A stretch of DNA of 44,969 bases, from assembly GCA_934203355.1 (NCBI GenBank), contig CAKPZC010000011.1:1-44969 (forward strand). Reading direction: 5' to 3'. This document shows, one piece after another, positions 9,201-17,336 of this stretch. The translations under genes and the position numbers were made by a program. Every line of letters begins with the position of its first letter. Position 1 is the first letter of the stretch. The notes below the pieces were generated by a model that worked only from the letters and a program-made list of their open reading frames with translations, was not told where the DNA came from and did no database searches. The stretch is from an uncultured Prevotella sp. Its GTDB lineage: Bacteria > Bacteroidota > Bacteroidia > Bacteroidales > Bacteroidaceae.

Positions 9201-9627
9201 ATATAACAACGGCAAGGTGTATGAGCAGCTCGCTGCCGGAGGTGTGGACAATACCACTATCGACATCAAGCAGACTTCTGCCAACGAGTTCGACTCTGGC
9301 AAGTACAAGATTTGGGTGGCTTCGGGATGGAAGAACATCTTCTACGACGAGTCGGCCCCTGCCTACTACGAGGCGCAGTCGACAGACATCAGCGAGACAA
9401 TCGACGGAACGGACATCAAGATAACAAACTCCGACGGTGCTATTCGCGTGAGCGGCATCAAGGCAGGCTACACCGTTACATGCACATCGACATCGGGCGT
9501 GCAGCTGTTTAGCAAAGTGGCTACAGCCGACAGCATTACGATACCTACAACGGGCATGAGCGGATTTGCAGTAGTGACAGTGAGCGGTGAGGGCAAGACT
9601 TGCCACACCAAAACGATAATCAGATAA
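6271..9627 (+). CDS. Secreted M6 family metalloprotease with T9SS-type C-terminus
   Basis: A zinc endopeptidase of the immune-inhibitor-A (M6) family, 1118 residues. Residues 1-23 are a signal peptide (ending HGAWA). A pro-region follows, with PRPIVMQQPDGTTLLVRIQG and the HYVTSADGF pattern typical of Bacteroidetes M6 proteins. The catalytic domain (about 140-510) has the zinc motif HEFGHVLGLKD with His334, Glu335, His338 and Asp344, plus a Ca-binding-like loop FDNDGDGEMDN near 256. The expected Met-turn (LMxSG in relatives) reads LYASG with Tyr365. A choice-of-anchor-J-like beta-sandwich spans about 659-815, followed by an FN3-like unit (TPVEGATGYYLYFG) and a C-terminal domain of T9SS style ending in TCHTKTIIR. 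The next gene starts 18 bp later, so the two are probably one transcript. Likely a surface or released protease acting on host or dietary protein. Confidence 0.88.
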   Translation: MKCLKRLLLASAISVGCVHGAWAIGAYPRPIVMQQPDGTTLLVRIQGDENFHYVTSADGFLLQKDKSGFFCYVDYDLKTGKRIQTLQRAHNAAERTDAEKQVVANLTAAQTMTADFLKRNKIVRKTPAKILDRRIVAPRRVLGKNAQTNESQYLVILVNFADSTMRHTNSDFDRWLNEPGYNVNGGTGSVKDYYSDNSMGQFIPNFNVVGPYTLSMPTEYYGANYGDSGTDTNPRDMVREALELARENNPDLDFSQFDNDGDGEMDNCYIIYAGYSEASTANPNDIWPHSWNMGADKPEYDGVKVNNYSCSAELVGMPGIPAIPSMDGIGTFTHEFGHVLGLKDMYDTDSYDNGMGLDPGDYSLYASGSYNNESRTPPCLMAFERMQMGWMREGEDILELKNPEDVTLESIANNKARFINAQPGREPGTGMEWFILENRQQTGWDKYIPAHGLLITHYDYTKEMQDQWWSVNGPNNSAQHRCMYIVPADGIDDSNSRSGDTYPGTSANTSFTDTSTPAAIGWNNNPLGVPVTNINEGGGMVRFQVSGGTSQWNTIKTLVPENVRDVEATFRAEVNCLSGEVKEVGFCLNLASYNSEPIVGADNGTQEVKADDVNNPVCTVEGLLPGKKYNVRSYMKLADGTMVYGSSVPFSTECQTANVDIDNPFYSDFTSWTNGQPDCWQIVDNNGDGTTWVADESSNSIVYAFNYWNNADDYLVCKRRIHVPEHGTLFFTRGVSESTSIENLEVLVSTKTSNINDFNLHERLSFADYFYQQHMEEVDLSQYAGQDIYIAFRCCSDKMQGDLWLWNVMVTDKLQTPTITKFERDGNYLHAEWTPVEGATGYYLYFGKETNQVNQEVVFAPMSFYKEVTGDVSLSTGSVFFKSSGCVTLKEFDEGIEDCKFIVTTSGPLGTSDLIVEGTKDGETWQIVGPKITCKEYDSEGQEVDLSSYLAGKNFRQLRYKFNHGGRNACIKYLTLIYNNGKVYEQLAAGGVDNTTIDIKQTSANEFDSGKYKIWVASGWKNIFYDESAPAYYEAQSTDISETIDGTDIKITNSDGAIRVSGIKAGYTVTCTSTSGVQLFSKVATADSITIPTTGMSGFAVVTVSGEGKTCHTKTIIR

Positions 9628-9645
9628 TAACGTAGATTCAACTTT

Positions 9646-12600
9646 ATGAAACCTAACAAGATAACAACATTATTGTTAGCAGCTACGACATGTGGCGTGG
9701 TGTGGGCTTCGGTAGGAAGCTTCACAAACAGCATACGCAAGCACAACGACAATGGTGAGAAGGTGAGGCCAACACTGGGACTGACCGAACTGGCGCGCAT
9801 CAGCCACGCCAATTACACCCCACTGAAGGCTGAAGGCAACAACGGTGTGCCTTATGGATTGAAACTTGACGGCGTGAATAACCGCACGGTGAATCTCTCG
9901 TGGATATCACCCGAACCAATCGACGGATATTTTGAGGATTTCGAGGGTCATAACGACTTCGAGGTAAACTCAGCCGGAAGCATCGGATGGTCGTATATCG
10001 ACGCCGACAACCAGAACACTTATACATGGCAGGCTTGCGCCTTCCCGAATATGGGACAGAAGATGGCGTATATCGTGATGAACCCATGGGAGACATCGCC
10101 AGCCGTGAACGAGAATCCCGACTATGTGCCCCACTCAGGCAAGAAGATGCTTGTCGACTTCTGTGCTGTTGACGCCCAGAACAACGACTACATCATTTCG
10201 CCAGAACTGAATTTCGATACCGACTTCAATATCAGTTTTTGGGCACGCAGCTACAAGACAGGCGACAGCTACAATCCAGAGCGTGTGCGTGTGGGCTACT
10301 CAACAACAGGCAAACGCCCATCGGATTTCAAGTTTGTGGGCGACGCTCCCTATGTGGAACTGCCCGCCAAGTGGACTCTCGTGAAGTATTCCATTCCCAA
10401 GGAGGCGAAGTATGTGACAATCAATTGCGTGTCTGACGACGCATTCATGCTTCTCATCGACGACATCTTTATCGGCACTAACAAGATTGCACCGTCGTCG
10501 ACTGTGGGTGCACGTGTGGCAGCGAAGAACCCCGTCGTTGGATTTAATGTTTATCGCGATGGCAATCTGATAACCTCAAGTCCGGTTGAGGCTGTCAACT
10601 TCGTCGACAATGTGCCCGACTATGGCGACTTCACATACACTGTGACAGCAGTGCACGAGGATGGCACAGAGTCGGCACAGAGCGAGGATTTGAAGGTCAA
10701 CGTGCCCGATATTCGCATGTTGCCATTCGAGGACTCGTTTGACGATTGGACAATGCACGAGGACAAGTGGACCACAGTGCAGCATGATGGCAGCAATGAA
10801 TCGAAGTGGTCGATCGACTACTACGAGTATGGTCTTGTTGACCCAGCTGCAACCTATAGCTGGTCGGCTCGCACCAACTACAACGAGTCGCTTATGACCA
10901 GCGAGTTGCACACTGCCGATAAGTCGAACACTTATCTGCGTTTCGAGCTGCGTCTGCGCAACTCTGAGCAGACAAATGTCGACTATCTGTCGGTGGAAAT
11001 CTCGGCAGACGGCGGCAAGTCGTGGAAAGAGGTGCAGACATTCGACAACAAGAATGGCGGTTTCGAGTGGACTACATTCCAGTATGCTCTCGCCGACTAT
11101 CTGTCGAGCGACCTCTTCAACGTGCGTTTCCGTGCTCATGGTGTCGATGCCAAGTGGATTAACTACTGGTATGTTGACGACGTGAAGATATGGAATCCGG
11201 TTTGGACTACAGGTAAGCTCAACGTAGCTTCTGATGCCGACGGCAACATTGCCAATTGCGACGTGACGCTCACAGCCGATCATGGTGCAGTAATAAAGGC
11301 GACAACCGACAACAACGGCAACATCAACCTCGACAAGATTGAGGCTGGCAAATATGTCGTGAGCGTGGCTAAGGAAGGCTACAATATATATAAAGGTGAG
11401 TGGGACGTGAAGGGTGGCTCTGCCAACAACTTCGACGTGAAGCTCACCCGTCCGTCGGCAAAGCTCTCTGATACAAAGGTGAGTGTTGACATGGCTGCCG
11501 AGGATAATGTAGTGAAGACACTCACGCTCACCAATACCGGCGACGGCGACCTCGTGTGGTATCTGCGCAATCAGGCTGCCAAGGGTTCGGGCAATGCCAC
11601 CAATAGATGGGAGAAAATGCCGTCGTTCACAGCTTCGAGCGATTTGCAGCAGTCGGTGGCTTTCGATGGTGAGTTCTACTATACTACCTCGTCGATAGAG
11701 CTTGGCAAGTTCTGGAAGTACGACCGCAACGGTAAGTTTATAGAGCAGTTCAACATCCCCGAGATGTACTATGCTCTCTACGACATTACCTACGACGGAC
11801 GCTATTTCTACGGAAGCGACCACTCTAACCGCTTGTTTAAGCTCGACTTTGACAACCGTCGCTTGGTAGGTGTCATCACTGTCAGCGGCGAAACCGACCT
11901 GAAGATTACCCACTGTAGCTACGACCCCGACAGAAATGGATTCTGGGTGGGTGGATTCACCACAATCGGATTTATCGACATGAATGGTAAGGTGAAGTCG
12001 CGCTTCACCAACATCAGTACCACCGAGAGTGTATCGGTATATGGTTCTGCTTACGACAATGTGTCGCCAGGCGGTCCTTACCTCTGGCTTTCGGACATGA
12101 CTTCGGAGTCGACCGAACAGATTGACAAGGTGCAGATTCGTCAGTTTAGCACAACCAAGCGTGCCCTTACCGACGAAAAGCACTCGCTGACAGATGCTCC
12201 GGGCTATGTGCTCGGCAGTCAGAACACAGGTGTGAACTATGTTTGTGGTATTTTTGCGTCGACCGACGTGGTGCCAGGCAAGCTTACCCTTATTGGTACT
12301 CTCAACCAGATGCCTAACCTCATCTTCCGCTATACGCTCTGCGAGACCGACAAGTGGCTCAGCATCTCGCCGAAGCATGGCACTCTTGCCCCTGGCGCTA
12401 CCCAGGAGTTCACCGTAGGACTCAACGCCCTTGAGGCAAAGAACGGAGAGTCGTTCTCTACCAATGCCGTGCTTATGACCAATCCCGAGATTGAAGAGCA
12501 GGTGTTGACCTTTGGTCTTAACGCCACAAGCGAGTCGCCCGCTCCACGTCCACAGGCTGTAAAGGCTGAGGCTGGCAATGCAAGTGTGGCTCTCACATGG

Positions 12601-15600
12601 CAGAAGGGCAATGGCTCGGCTGTTGCCGACGGCTACAATGTGTATCGTGGCGACAAGAAGGTGAACAAGGAACTCGTGAAGACAATGTCGTTCACCGACA
12701 ACCAGCTTGTATATGGTGAATATATATATAAGGTGACAGCTGTATATGGCGACCGCGAGTCGGCAAAGAGCGATTCGGTTAAGGCGTTTGTAAAGGATGG
12801 CGCACAGTATTATGCACCAATCAACCTTAATTCGACTATCGACGGCAACAAGAATGTGCATCTCTCATGGAAATCTCCGCTTGCCAACGCTGGCGAAGCT
12901 GCTGCAATGACATGGGCCAACGGCAAACATGCCGACGACATAGGTCTTACCGACGGTGGCATTTTCTATGCAGCCGCTATGTGGGACGCCGACGATATCG
13001 TGGCTTATCGCAACAAGCGTGTCAACTCGGTGTCGGTGCAGATTGTTAACCCAGTGAACTTTATCGCCCTTATCATCCAGAAGGACGGAGAGACGATATA
13101 CAAGAAGCAGTATAAGGGTGAGCTCATGTACGACGGCACACTCTCGGAGATACCAGTCGACGAGAATGTGGTGCTTGAGCCAGGACACAAGTATGCCTTC
13201 GGCTTCCAGCTTATGAGCGATGCAGGAGTGCAGCCGCTCGGAATCGACGACGGCAAGGCAGTCTTTGGCAAGGGCAACATGCTTTCTATAGATGCTAAGA
13301 ATTGGTACTCGGCTTCAATCTCTGGCATTGAGGGCAACTTCAACATCCGTGTAAACGTGGTGGCTGGCGAGAGCAACGAGGAAGAGCCAGTAGGATATAA
13401 TGTTTATTGCGACGGAGTGAAGGTGAACGAGACAGTAGTAAAGGACACCAAGTTTGATGATGTTCTCACACAGACAGGCATCCACAGCTACACCGTTACA
13501 TCTATCTATGCCGACGGTGGCGAATCGGCAGTAAGCGAGCCAACAAGCGTTGAGTCGTATGAGGTGAGCGGCAAGACCGCACCACGCCATCTTAACGCCA
13601 CAGTTTTGCGCAACCGCGACATCTCATTGCGTTGGGATAGCCCCACAGCCGACGGCGAGCCTGTGTTCAAGGCCGATGTGGAGCGTCGTCCGGTGACAGT
13701 CGATAAGGATTGCCCTGAGTTCATACGCTCATTCCGCGGACCTAAGTCGGGCATGGCAGTGGCCACCGACGGCAAGTATATCTACACCTCTATATATAAT
13801 GAGGACGGACGCATAGAGAAATTCGACCTTGATGGCAACAAGATTGGCTCATACAAGATTGAGGACATCGACGGCATCCGCAACCTTGCCTACGACGGCG
13901 AATGGCTGTTTGTGGCAGACAACACCACCAACATCCACCGTGTAGACCCGGCAACGATGAAGAATCTTGAGGATATAGCCATCTCCGAGTACTCTCGCCA
14001 CATGGCTTACATCCCGACTCTCGACGACGGCAACGGAGGCTTCGAGGTTGGCGACTGGCAGTCGTCTATTTATGTAGCCAAGAACGGCAGCAAGCTCGGC
14101 ACAGGTCCTATTCTTAAGGGAGCGTCGGGCACAGCCTATTTCGACGGCAAACTCTATGCTTTCGAGCAGGGCAATGAAGCCAACAAGTACACAGTAGGCA
14201 TATACGACATGGAGAGTGGCGACCGCATAGGCTCGCTCGACATGGGTAAGTATCTCGAAATCGACGACATCGCGTCGGTAACGGCTGGTGGTATGTCGTC
14301 GTTCAAGGCACAAGATGGCATTACATACATGCTTCTCGCATTGCAGCGTCAGGGCAAGGAGACAGAGTTTGTGATACTCGACATGGGCGGACTCAACACT
14401 GTAGCTGGATACAATGTATATCGCGATGGCGAGAAGCGCAACAGTGAGCTGCTCACTCGCCGCTACTTCTCGGAGGTAGAGGCTAAGGAAGGCACCTATA
14501 CTTACACAGTGCAGACTGTATACATTAATGGCGAGACATCCGACCAGTCGGATAAGTCGACAATTGTAGTGTTCCCAACAGGTGAGGCAAAGACTCCGGT
14601 CAATGCTCAGGCAGTGCAGTCGACCTATGGTTACAATGTGCTCTTGACATTTGCCGACCCAGACATGCATATTGGTGCAGCAAGTGTTGAGAATTTTGAC
14701 GGCAAGAACGTCGGCGACGAGGCTTATGTAGTTAGCGGAGCTTCTTATAAGTCGGGCTGGACTGTTTCGACCGATCACGCATTCAGCGGAGCCAAGTCGA
14801 TGGTTGCCGAGGAGTCGAAGGCCGTGTTTGGTGTTATTCCAGTTGAGGGCATGGAGTATCTGCGTTTTGCCGTGCGCAACGCCGACGACCATGACGGTAA
14901 TGGCACGCTCACACTCTACTACTCGACAGGTGGCAGCGAGCGTCAGAACTTCATCCGTATGCAGAGCTACACCACATCGGAGTCATGGCAGGATATACTC
15001 TGCAAGCTCCCCGCCAACACCGAGTATGTGGCTATAGCCAAGGATGCATCGCAGCCCACTCAGTATGTAGACGATGTGGCTCTCTATGCATCAGCTCCAC
15101 AGAGCAACCTCTATGGATTCGACATCTATCGCAATGGCGAGAAGATTAATTCAGAGCCTGTGAATGGCATTTCGTATGTCGACCACAACTTGCTTCCAGG
15201 CAAGTATGAGTATCAGTATGCGCTCATCACGCAAACTGCTGCCGAGAGTGAGAAGACGGCTCCTATAGCCCTCGACCTCTATTATGACAACGGCTCGCTT
15301 GCACCGACCAATCTCAGTGTAGAGCAGACAGCCGACGGCAACAAACTCTCATGGCAGTTCCCAGCTCTTGGTGAGCCAGTATATCTGCGTTGGCACGATG
15401 GCTACAACTATAAGGCTGGTGGCTTGTCGAATGGCGGTTCGTTCTTCGCTGGAGCCAACTGGTTTGCTTCCGACCTCAAGGGTTATGGCAACCTCGCCCT
15501 TAGCGATGTTGAGGTGTACATCAACCAGATTCCTGAGGCACTCTTCCTGCTCATCTACGAGAATAACACCCTCGTTCGTCAGCAGTTCGTGCCAAATCTG

Positions 15601-16398
15601 AAGCAGTATGCTTTCAACACAATTCATCTCAACGAACCGTTGAAGATCGACGAGAACAAGAGTCTGCGTGTGGCTGTATATGTAGAGCACAACGAGATTA
15701 CCGTGCCGTTGGGTTACGACCGCGGACCGGCTCGTAGCGGACGTGGCGACCTCTATTCTTCAGACGGCATATCTTGGACAACAATGGAGGATTCTGGTTC
15801 GGAGATTGACGCCAACTGGAACATTTCTATTGGATTGAGTCCTTACTCTAACACATTGCCAGGCACACAGCAGAAGGCTCCTCGCAAGGCCCTCAGCTTC
15901 ACCCCGAAGCAGTCGGCAGCAAATGCAGCCTCATTCAATGTGGTTAAGGTGAAGAATGCAGCTCCGTCGGAGAAGAATGTCTTTGGTGGATATAATGTTT
16001 ATTGCAATGGCGACAAACTCAATGCAGAGACAACAACCGACACAGTCTTTGTAGACACCAAGGCTGCTTCGGCTAAGTATTTGTCTTATCAGGTTTCTGC
16101 CGTTTACTCTGTTGCAGGCGAGAAGTTCTCTAATAAGGTGACTGTCGTTGCTAATGGCATTAATGGTGTCGGAGGCGAGAGCGGAGTGAAGGTTAAGGCT
16201 GAAGGCAGCCATCTGGTGGTTCTCGGAGCACATCAGGGCGACAATATCGCTGTCTATACAGCCGATGGCAAGCAGCTTGTCAGTGTGGTTGCAACCGACG
16301 ACTACAGTCAGACAATCGACCTCTCGGCTGTTTCGGCAGGAGTATATGTTGTTAAGGTGGGACGCGACACATTCAAATTGAGTGTTTCTGCCAAATAA
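9646..16398 (+). CDS. Giant modular T9SS-exported adhesin-like protein
   Basis: A 2250-residue exported protein with signal peptide MKPNKITTLLLAATTCGVVW plus AS. Visible modules include choice-of-anchor-J / cleaved-adhesin-like beta-sandwiches at about 95-285 (FEDFEGHNDF to LLIDDIFIG), 358-517 (FEDSFDDW to WYVDDVKIW) and 1677-1815 (ENFDGKNVG to YVDDVALYA). There is a carboxypeptidase-regulatory-like unit at about 525-600 and two propeller-like stretches at about 670-830 and 1358-1560. Six FN3-like units carry the motif GYNVYRDG or a close variant near residues 298, 995, 1249, 1587, 1823 and 2114. A duplicated lectin-like unit appears near 1088 and 1913 (GG(I/S)FxAxxxW). The last 75 residues form a type A sorting domain (YTADGKQLVSVV, SAGVYVVKVG). 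Gingipain haemagglutinin regions share the first module type. The function is probably adhesion to glycan or protein; no enzyme motif is seen. It is likely co-transcribed with the protease. Confidence 0.85.
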   Translation: MKPNKITTLLLAATTCGVVWASVGSFTNSIRKHNDNGEKVRPTLGLTELARISHANYTPLKAEGNNGVPYGLKLDGVNNRTVNLSWISPEPIDGYFEDFEGHNDFEVNSAGSIGWSYIDADNQNTYTWQACAFPNMGQKMAYIVMNPWETSPAVNENPDYVPHSGKKMLVDFCAVDAQNNDYIISPELNFDTDFNISFWARSYKTGDSYNPERVRVGYSTTGKRPSDFKFVGDAPYVELPAKWTLVKYSIPKEAKYVTINCVSDDAFMLLIDDIFIGTNKIAPSSTVGARVAAKNPVVGFNVYRDGNLITSSPVEAVNFVDNVPDYGDFTYTVTAVHEDGTESAQSEDLKVNVPDIRMLPFEDSFDDWTMHEDKWTTVQHDGSNESKWSIDYYEYGLVDPAATYSWSARTNYNESLMTSELHTADKSNTYLRFELRLRNSEQTNVDYLSVEISADGGKSWKEVQTFDNKNGGFEWTTFQYALADYLSSDLFNVRFRAHGVDAKWINYWYVDDVKIWNPVWTTGKLNVASDADGNIANCDVTLTADHGAVIKATTDNNGNINLDKIEAGKYVVSVAKEGYNIYKGEWDVKGGSANNFDVKLTRPSAKLSDTKVSVDMAAEDNVVKTLTLTNTGDGDLVWYLRNQAAKGSGNATNRWEKMPSFTASSDLQQSVAFDGEFYYTTSSIELGKFWKYDRNGKFIEQFNIPEMYYALYDITYDGRYFYGSDHSNRLFKLDFDNRRLVGVITVSGETDLKITHCSYDPDRNGFWVGGFTTIGFIDMNGKVKSRFTNISTTESVSVYGSAYDNVSPGGPYLWLSDMTSESTEQIDKVQIRQFSTTKRALTDEKHSLTDAPGYVLGSQNTGVNYVCGIFASTDVVPGKLTLIGTLNQMPNLIFRYTLCETDKWLSISPKHGTLAPGATQEFTVGLNALEAKNGESFSTNAVLMTNPEIEEQVLTFGLNATSESPAPRPQAVKAEAGNASVALTWQKGNGSAVADGYNVYRGDKKVNKELVKTMSFTDNQLVYGEYIYKVTAVYGDRESAKSDSVKAFVKDGAQYYAPINLNSTIDGNKNVHLSWKSPLANAGEAAAMTWANGKHADDIGLTDGGIFYAAAMWDADDIVAYRNKRVNSVSVQIVNPVNFIALIIQKDGETIYKKQYKGELMYDGTLSEIPVDENVVLEPGHKYAFGFQLMSDAGVQPLGIDDGKAVFGKGNMLSIDAKNWYSASISGIEGNFNIRVNVVAGESNEEEPVGYNVYCDGVKVNETVVKDTKFDDVLTQTGIHSYTVTSIYADGGESAVSEPTSVESYEVSGKTAPRHLNATVLRNRDISLRWDSPTADGEPVFKADVERRPVTVDKDCPEFIRSFRGPKSGMAVATDGKYIYTSIYNEDGRIEKFDLDGNKIGSYKIEDIDGIRNLAYDGEWLFVADNTTNIHRVDPATMKNLEDIAISEYSRHMAYIPTLDDGNGGFEVGDWQSSIYVAKNGSKLGTGPILKGASGTAYFDGKLYAFEQGNEANKYTVGIYDMESGDRIGSLDMGKYLEIDDIASVTAGGMSSFKAQDGITYMLLALQRQGKETEFVILDMGGLNTVAGYNVYRDGEKRNSELLTRRYFSEVEAKEGTYTYTVQTVYINGETSDQSDKSTIVVFPTGEAKTPVNAQAVQSTYGYNVLLTFADPDMHIGAASVENFDGKNVGDEAYVVSGASYKSGWTVSTDHAFSGAKSMVAEESKAVFGVIPVEGMEYLRFAVRNADDHDGNGTLTLYYSTGGSERQNFIRMQSYTTSESWQDILCKLPANTEYVAIAKDASQPTQYVDDVALYASAPQSNLYGFDIYRNGEKINSEPVNGISYVDHNLLPGKYEYQYALITQTAAESEKTAPIALDLYYDNGSLAPTNLSVEQTADGNKLSWQFPALGEPVYLRWHDGYNYKAGGLSNGGSFFAGANWFASDLKGYGNLALSDVEVYINQIPEALFLLIYENNTLVRQQFVPNLKQYAFNTIHLNEPLKIDENKSLRVAVYVEHNEITVPLGYDRGPARSGRGDLYSSDGISWTTMEDSGSEIDANWNISIGLSPYSNTLPGTQQKAPRKALSFTPKQSAANAASFNVVKVKNAAPSEKNVFGGYNVYCNGDKLNAETTTDTVFVDTKAASAKYLSYQVSAVYSVAGEKFSNKVTVVANGINGVGGESGVKVKAEGSHLVVLGAHQGDNIAVYTADGKQLVSVVATDDYSQTIDLSAVSAGVYVVKVGRDTFKLSVSAK

Positions 16399-16416
16399 CT
16401 TATAGAGATTTATTCA

Positions 16417-16456
16417 TAAAAAAAAGCCAACCGCGATTAAGCGGTTGGCTTTTTTA
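16417..16456. terminator. Bidirectional intrinsic terminator
   Basis: Arms AAGCCAACCGC (16424-16434) and GCGGTTGGCTT (16441-16451) pair perfectly around a 6-nt loop, with an A run before and a T run after. It therefore works for the adhesin gene on plus and can also stop transcription coming from folA on minus. Confidence 0.9.
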
Positions 16457-16462
16457 GGTTTT

Positions 16463-16558
16463 TTGACGAGTTGACGAGTAGATAAGTTGACGAGTAGACA
16501 AGTTGACGAGTAGACAAGTTGACGAGTAGACAAGTTGACGAGTAGACAAGTTGACGAG
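16463..16558. repeat. 16-bp tandem repeat, five full copies
   Basis: Five consecutive 16-bp units TTGACGAGTAGACAAG (16471-16550, the first with one T for C change) are flanked on both sides by the half unit TTGACGAG. The array lies between the bidirectional terminator and the 3' end of folA. Sequence of the same family recurs at 21945-22075. The rest of the gap (16560-16659) is AT-rich and shows no gene. Confidence 0.95.
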
Positions 16559-16659
16559 CTATTTGTTTTGTTGTTCAAAACTCTTGAAACAACTGTTTAT
16601 AATCTTGGTGTCAACTTATTAACTTATTAATACTCTTAAATATAATAAAGAACACCTAC

Positions 16660-17136
16660 TTACTTCAGATAATTCACGAAAGCGTAAGCCTGATGGTGTT
16701 TTTCGTCGGTGGTATGCTCTTCGCGTTCGCTTTCTTTCCAATCGTCGTAAGGCGGGAAGAAGGCGTCGGCTTTGGCAGGTGTGTCGTGAATCTCTGTCAG
16801 GCACAAGCGGTCGGCAATGCTAAGAGCTTGTTTGTAGACGCTTGAGCCACCTATAATGTAAACGTCCTCGTCGGCAGCGCAGTGTTGCAGTGCCTCGTCG
16901 AGCGAAGTATAAGTGTCGCAACCTGGGAAATCGCTCTGTGTGCGGCTCAGCACAATGTTGCGTCGGTTGGGTAGGGCACCTTTGGGGAGCGACTCGAATG
17001 TGCGGCGTCCCATGATGATGGTGTGTCCTGTGGTGAGAGCTTTGAATCTCTTCAGGTCGTTGGGAAGCCAGTATAAAAGTTTGTTGTCTAATCCGATGGC
17101 GCGGTTGGCGGCAACGGCGGCTATAATTGTTATCAT
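16660..17136 (-). CDS. folA: Dihydrofolate reductase
   Basis: Reduces dihydrofolate to tetrahydrofolate with NADPH, in the cytoplasm. The protein is 158 residues, the same size as the E. coli enzyme. The start MITIIAAVAANRAIGLDNKL is the classic first strand and loop. The catalytic acid is Asp27 in WLPNDLKRFK; the cofactor-binding GRRTFESLPKGALPNRRNIV and the IIGGSSVYKQAL motif are both present. Tyr22 precedes Trp23 where many bacterial enzymes carry Trp-His (WHLP). It lies downstream of thyA on the same strand, the expected pairing because ThyA regenerates dihydrofolate, but 200 bp of repeat DNA separate them, so folA may have its own promoter inside that spacer. I could not point to one with confidence. 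Confidence 0.95.
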   Translation of the reverse strand: MITIIAAVAANRAIGLDNKLLYWLPNDLKRFKALTTGHTIIMGRRTFESLPKGALPNRRNIVLSRTQSDFPGCDTYTSLDEALQHCAADEDVYIIGGSSVYKQALSIADRLCLTEIHDTPAKADAFFPPYDDWKESEREEHTTDEKHHQAYAFVNYLK

Positions 17137-17313
17137 TTTTGAGTTTTGAGTTTTGAGTTTTGAATTGTTGCCTTTGGCAATTTTGAGTTATGAGTTTTGA
17201 ATTTTGAATTGTTGCCTTTGGCAATTTTGAATTTTGAGTTGTTAATTCAAAATTGAATAATTCCTAATCGGCGTAGCCGACTAATTCAAAATTCAAAACT
17301 CAAAATTCAAAAC
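17137..17313. repeat. AT-rich direct and inverted repeats of the TTTTGAG/TTTTGAA type
   Basis: The spacer between thyA and folA is made almost wholly of heptamer-like units TTTTGAG/TTTTGAA. A 25-bp direct repeat occurs at 17162-17186 and 17206-17230, with the small palindrome TTGCCTTTGGCAA inside it. Perfect 16-bp inverted arms lie at 17225-17240 and 17297-17312 (TTTTGAATTTTGAGTT and its complement), enclosing a further hairpin TCGGCGTAGCCGA (17268-17280). No gene fits here. Confidence 0.9.
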
Positions 17314-17314
17314 T

Positions 17315-17335
17315 CTCTCGTGCCAAGCACGAGAG
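17315..17335 (-). terminator. Hairpin directly after the thyA stop
   Basis: CTCTCGTGC and GCACGAGAG pair over 9 bp with a 3-nt loop. It begins one base beyond the thyA stop codon and is followed on the minus strand by AGTTTTGAATTTTG, so it looks like a terminator or attenuator between thyA and folA. Confidence 0.6.
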
Positions 17336-17336
17336 A

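Noticed and set aside
10576..12861. A 761-codon open frame on the minus strand opposite the giant adhesin gene
   Set aside because: The plus-strand gene is intact and has clear domains; the opposite frame has no domain or promoter and results from codon bias (few TCA, TTA and CTA codons).
16463..16558. CRISPR array
   Set aside because: The 16-bp units are contiguous with no unique spacers, and no cas genes are present.
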